Source: Mycobacterium alsense (GTDB taxonomy: Bacteria; Actinomycetota; Actinomycetes; Mycobacteriales; Mycobacteriaceae). From it: a stretch of DNA of 64,000 nt. Where the stretch lies: assembly GCF_002086635.1 (NCBI RefSeq), contig NZ_MVHD01000012.1, forward strand, positions 54,495-118,494, written 5' to 3'. The position numbers and the translations under genes are program-made. The notes below the pieces were generated by a model. That model was not told the DNA's origin and made no database searches. It saw nothing but the letters and a program-made list of their open reading frames with translations. Shown piece after piece: positions 62,901-64,000 of this stretch; positions within the stretch are counted from its first letter, which is position 1, and every line of letters begins with the position of its first letter.

Positions 62901-64000
62901 CGGCGGCGACGGCGGCAACGGCGGAAAGGGCGGTGCCGGCGGCAAGGGCGCCGACGCGGTCAACACGCCGATCCCGACCACGGTCGGACAGGCCGCAACG
63001 GGGACCGCCGGCAGCCCGGACGGCACGACCCCGACCGGGGGCGCCGGCGGACCGGGCACGCCCGGCAGCCCGACCAGCGGGCCGCCTCCCCCTAGTCAGA
63101 TCCAGCAGGGTGGCGACGGCGGCGCCGGCGGCGCCGGAACCAACAGCGCCAACAACGGCACCGCCACCGGCGGTCGCGGAGGCGACGGCGGCCAGGGCAG
63201 CATCTTCGGCGGCCCCGGCGGCAACGGCGGCACGGGAGGCAACGCGTCGGAATCCGGCACCAGCGGGGTCGCCCACGCCGGTGACGGCGGCACCGGTGGG
63301 GAGGGCGGACAATTCGGGGCCGGCGGCAACGGCGGCACCGGCGGCAACGTCACGGCCGGGTCCGCGGGCAGCACGGCCGGTGACGGCGGCGCGGGCGGCA
63401 ACGCCACCAACGGCACCACTACCGTCGACCAGCAGCCCGTCACCGGCGGTAGCGGCGCCGCCGGCGGCAAAGGCGGCAACGGCGGCAACATCGTCGGCGC
63501 CGGCGTCACGGGCACCGCCGGCGACGGCGGCCACGGCGGGAACGGCAACGACGGCTCCGTCAACGCGGGCGCCGGCGGCAGGGGCGGAGACGGGGGGCGC
63601 GCGGGAGACGGCGGCCTCAACGGCGGCAGCGGCGGCACCGGCGGCGACGCCGGGGCCGGCGGCGCGGGAGGCAAGGGCGCCACCGGGGGCGTCGGCGGCG
63701 CGGGCGGAAACGGCGGCACCCTCCAAGGTGGCGCGACCGGCACCGCGGGCAACGGCGGCGCCGGCGGCGACGGGGGCACGGGGTCCATCGGCGGCGTCGG
63801 CGGGGGCGGCGGCACCGGCGGCGCCGGCGGCCAGGGCTTCGGCGGCGGAACCTCGGGCAACGGCGGAGCCGGCGGTGTGGGCGGCACCGGGGGCGACGGC
63901 GGAACCGGCGGCGACGGCGGCGACGGCGGCGACGGGGCCGTCCAGGGCGGCGACGGCTCGGGCGGCCAGGGCGGCACCAGCGGCGCCGGCGGGGCGGGTG
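59935..64000 (+). CDS. PE_PGRS family protein (PE_PGRS53 position), partial at window end
   Basis: A frame of at least 1355 codons, open at the right edge. The N-terminal PE domain (about residues 1-95) reads [20 protein letters not shown], then [20 protein letters not shown] and [21 protein letters not shown] linker ([20 protein letters not shown]) leads into Gly-Gly-x repeats ([20 protein letters not shown]). These are surface-associated ESX-5 substrates with calcium-binding and immune roles proposed for the family. Position after fadD17 matches Rv3507. GC above 80% in the repeats produces a long antisense open frame that is not a gene. Confidence 0.88.
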   Translation, partial: MVAYLLVSPEQLTSVAADVGRIGDSLAAGNAAAAATTTTVMTAAGDEVSAAIAALFSQHARGYQALAAQASSFHSQFVRALGAGAGSYVAAEAANVAPLRSLITAAAAPAQSLLSRPIIGNGANATTAGGNGGDGGWLFGNGGNGAAGLPGQPGGNGGSAGLWGSGGAGGAGGDGGARGGNGGNGGWLFGAGGAGGIGGTGAAGGIGGTGGNGGNSAWLIGGGGAGGPGGQGGAGGGTGGNGGNGGNGALLIGAGGAGGPGGIGSPGTGGGAAGDGGNGGNGGAGGWFMNGGDGGAGGQGGDGAAGVDSSDPAVVGGLGGNAGNGGNGGAGGTGPVLFGHGGAGGLGGQGGTGGHGGPGGDGVTVLGQGLGGNGGNGGSAGAGGPGGGPGLLGSAGLPGGVGAGGTGGTGGTGGTGVDGATAVGAGSPGNPGFQGGQGGTGGQGGAAVPGGVAGNGGAGGAGGHGGNGSNGIDAGGNSNTGGRGGDGGQGGAPGGGGAAGPGGGGNPGSAGAGGDGGNGGKGGNGSPGLNGTDNTGTPNAAGGDGDPGGGGGAGGHGGKAGGPGGTGGTGGNGGNGAAGGAGGHAGDLSTNSPAGGQGGKGGDGGAPGAGGAANGGTAGSQGVGGNGAAGGAGGQGGSGVAGADDLASDGQSGGNGVAGGQGGRGGDGGLAGANGGTGGNGGAGGQGGAGGGGGQGGGGVAGTAAAPAGGQGGSGGAGAGGGKGGDGGNAGGVGGVGGQGGQGGAAGGGGKAGDGGAGVTPGAGVTTAPDGGQGGTGGQGGQGGAGGQGGGAGAGGQGGLGGTGGAGGDGGAAGKGGTGVQGNNTAAPGSGGAGGTGGDAGKGGGGGQGGTGATGAPAGNGGQGGRGGNAGKGGDGNTGAAGGSTATPVPPAGNGGAGGDAGQAGAGGDGGTGGAGLSGGNGGTGGNGGNGADGGAGAKGSDGINTVDPNFGATPNAGAGGAGGNGSNGGAPGNGGAPGGAGNTGARGTGGDGGNGGKGGAGGKGADAVNTPIPTTVGQAATGTAGSPDGTTPTGGAGGPGTPGSPTSGPPPPSQIQQGGDGGAGGAGTNSANNGTATGGRGGDGGQGSIFGGPGGNGGTGGNASESGTSGVAHAGDGGTGGEGGQFGAGGNGGTGGNVTAGSAGSTAGDGGAGGNATNGTTTVDQQPVTGGSGAAGGKGGNGGNIVGAGVTGTAGDGGHGGNGNDGSVNAGAGGRGGDGGRAGDGGLNGGSGGTGGDAGAGGAGGKGATGGVGGAGGNGGTLQGGATGTAGNGGAGGDGGTGSIGGVGGGGGTGGAGGQGFGGGTSGNGGAGGVGGTGGDGGTGGDGGDGGDGAVQGGDGSGGQGGTSGAGGAG

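Noticed and set aside
59956..63726. A 1256-codon open frame antisense to the PE_PGRS gene, very rich in Ala, Gly and Val
   Set aside because: It is the complement of GGC/GCC repeats, which rarely give stops in any frame; the plus strand has a clear PE domain and PGRS repeats.
60195..63977. Proline-rich antisense frames in the PGRS region
   Set aside because: CCN codons are simply the complement of the GGN repeats; no start signals or domains.
59935..64000. PGRS tandem repeats as a CRISPR array or satellite
   Set aside because: The repeats are codon-phased Gly-Gly-x in an open PE-headed frame, with no constant repeat and spacer pattern.

Overview
The window is high-GC actinobacterial DNA from a slow-growing Mycobacterium. 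From about 41.6 kb to the end, gene order matches the M. tuberculosis block Rv3489-otsA-Rv3491-mce4-hsd4A-fdxD-fadE26-fadE27-fadD17-PE_PGRS53. An intact PE_PGRS gene argues against the M. avium complex, which largely lacks that family, and for a kansasii/marinum/gordonae-type species (inference).

Left part (1-26.5 kb) is accessory DNA. Its backbone is a paralogous family of GjpA-type outer-membrane porin-like proteins: five full-length genes (GTG starts at 2513-, 4530+, 19257-, 22788+, 25517-), one 5'-truncated copy (16.1-16.6 kb), and a seventh visible only as a stop codon, 3' UTR and terminator (6.0 kb). The copies alternate in orientation, share a leader and ribosome binding site, and end in GC-rich hairpin terminators. 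Between them sit mobile elements: a tyrosine recombinase gene, an IS6110-like IS3 element with perfect 23-bp ends, and a triple nest at 7.75-14.5 kb. In that nest an IS256-family relic is split by an IS21-family element with a CCTTG target duplication, and the IS21 istB is split inside its P-loop codons by a Tn554-type tnpABC element. Toxin-antitoxin modules fill the rest: MazEF, three apparently intact VapBC-type pairs, a DUF433 antitoxin with a dead toxin, a HepT fragment, orphan antitoxins and a fused mazF/vapB junction.

Middle part (26.5-41.5 kb) holds a mazEF relic, a DUF5642 lipoprotein, HxlR and MarR regulators with two hypothetical genes, two PPE genes each preceded by a related structured leader and a degraded PE-like partner, several secreted proteins (including DUF3060 and an MPT63-like DUF1942 protein), a membrane-anchored DnaQ-like exonuclease with a BRCT-like domain, and an enoyl-CoA hydratase.

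Right part (41.6-64 kb) is conserved core. OtsA makes trehalose-6-phosphate. YrbE4A/B, Mce4A-F and two Mce-associated proteins form the cholesterol importer. Hsd4A, FdxD, FadE26/FadE27 and FadD17 belong to cholesterol side-chain breakdown. A KstR-type box (TAGAACGTGTTACA, 55912-55925) lies between the divergent fdxD and fadE26. PE_PGRS53 runs off the right edge.
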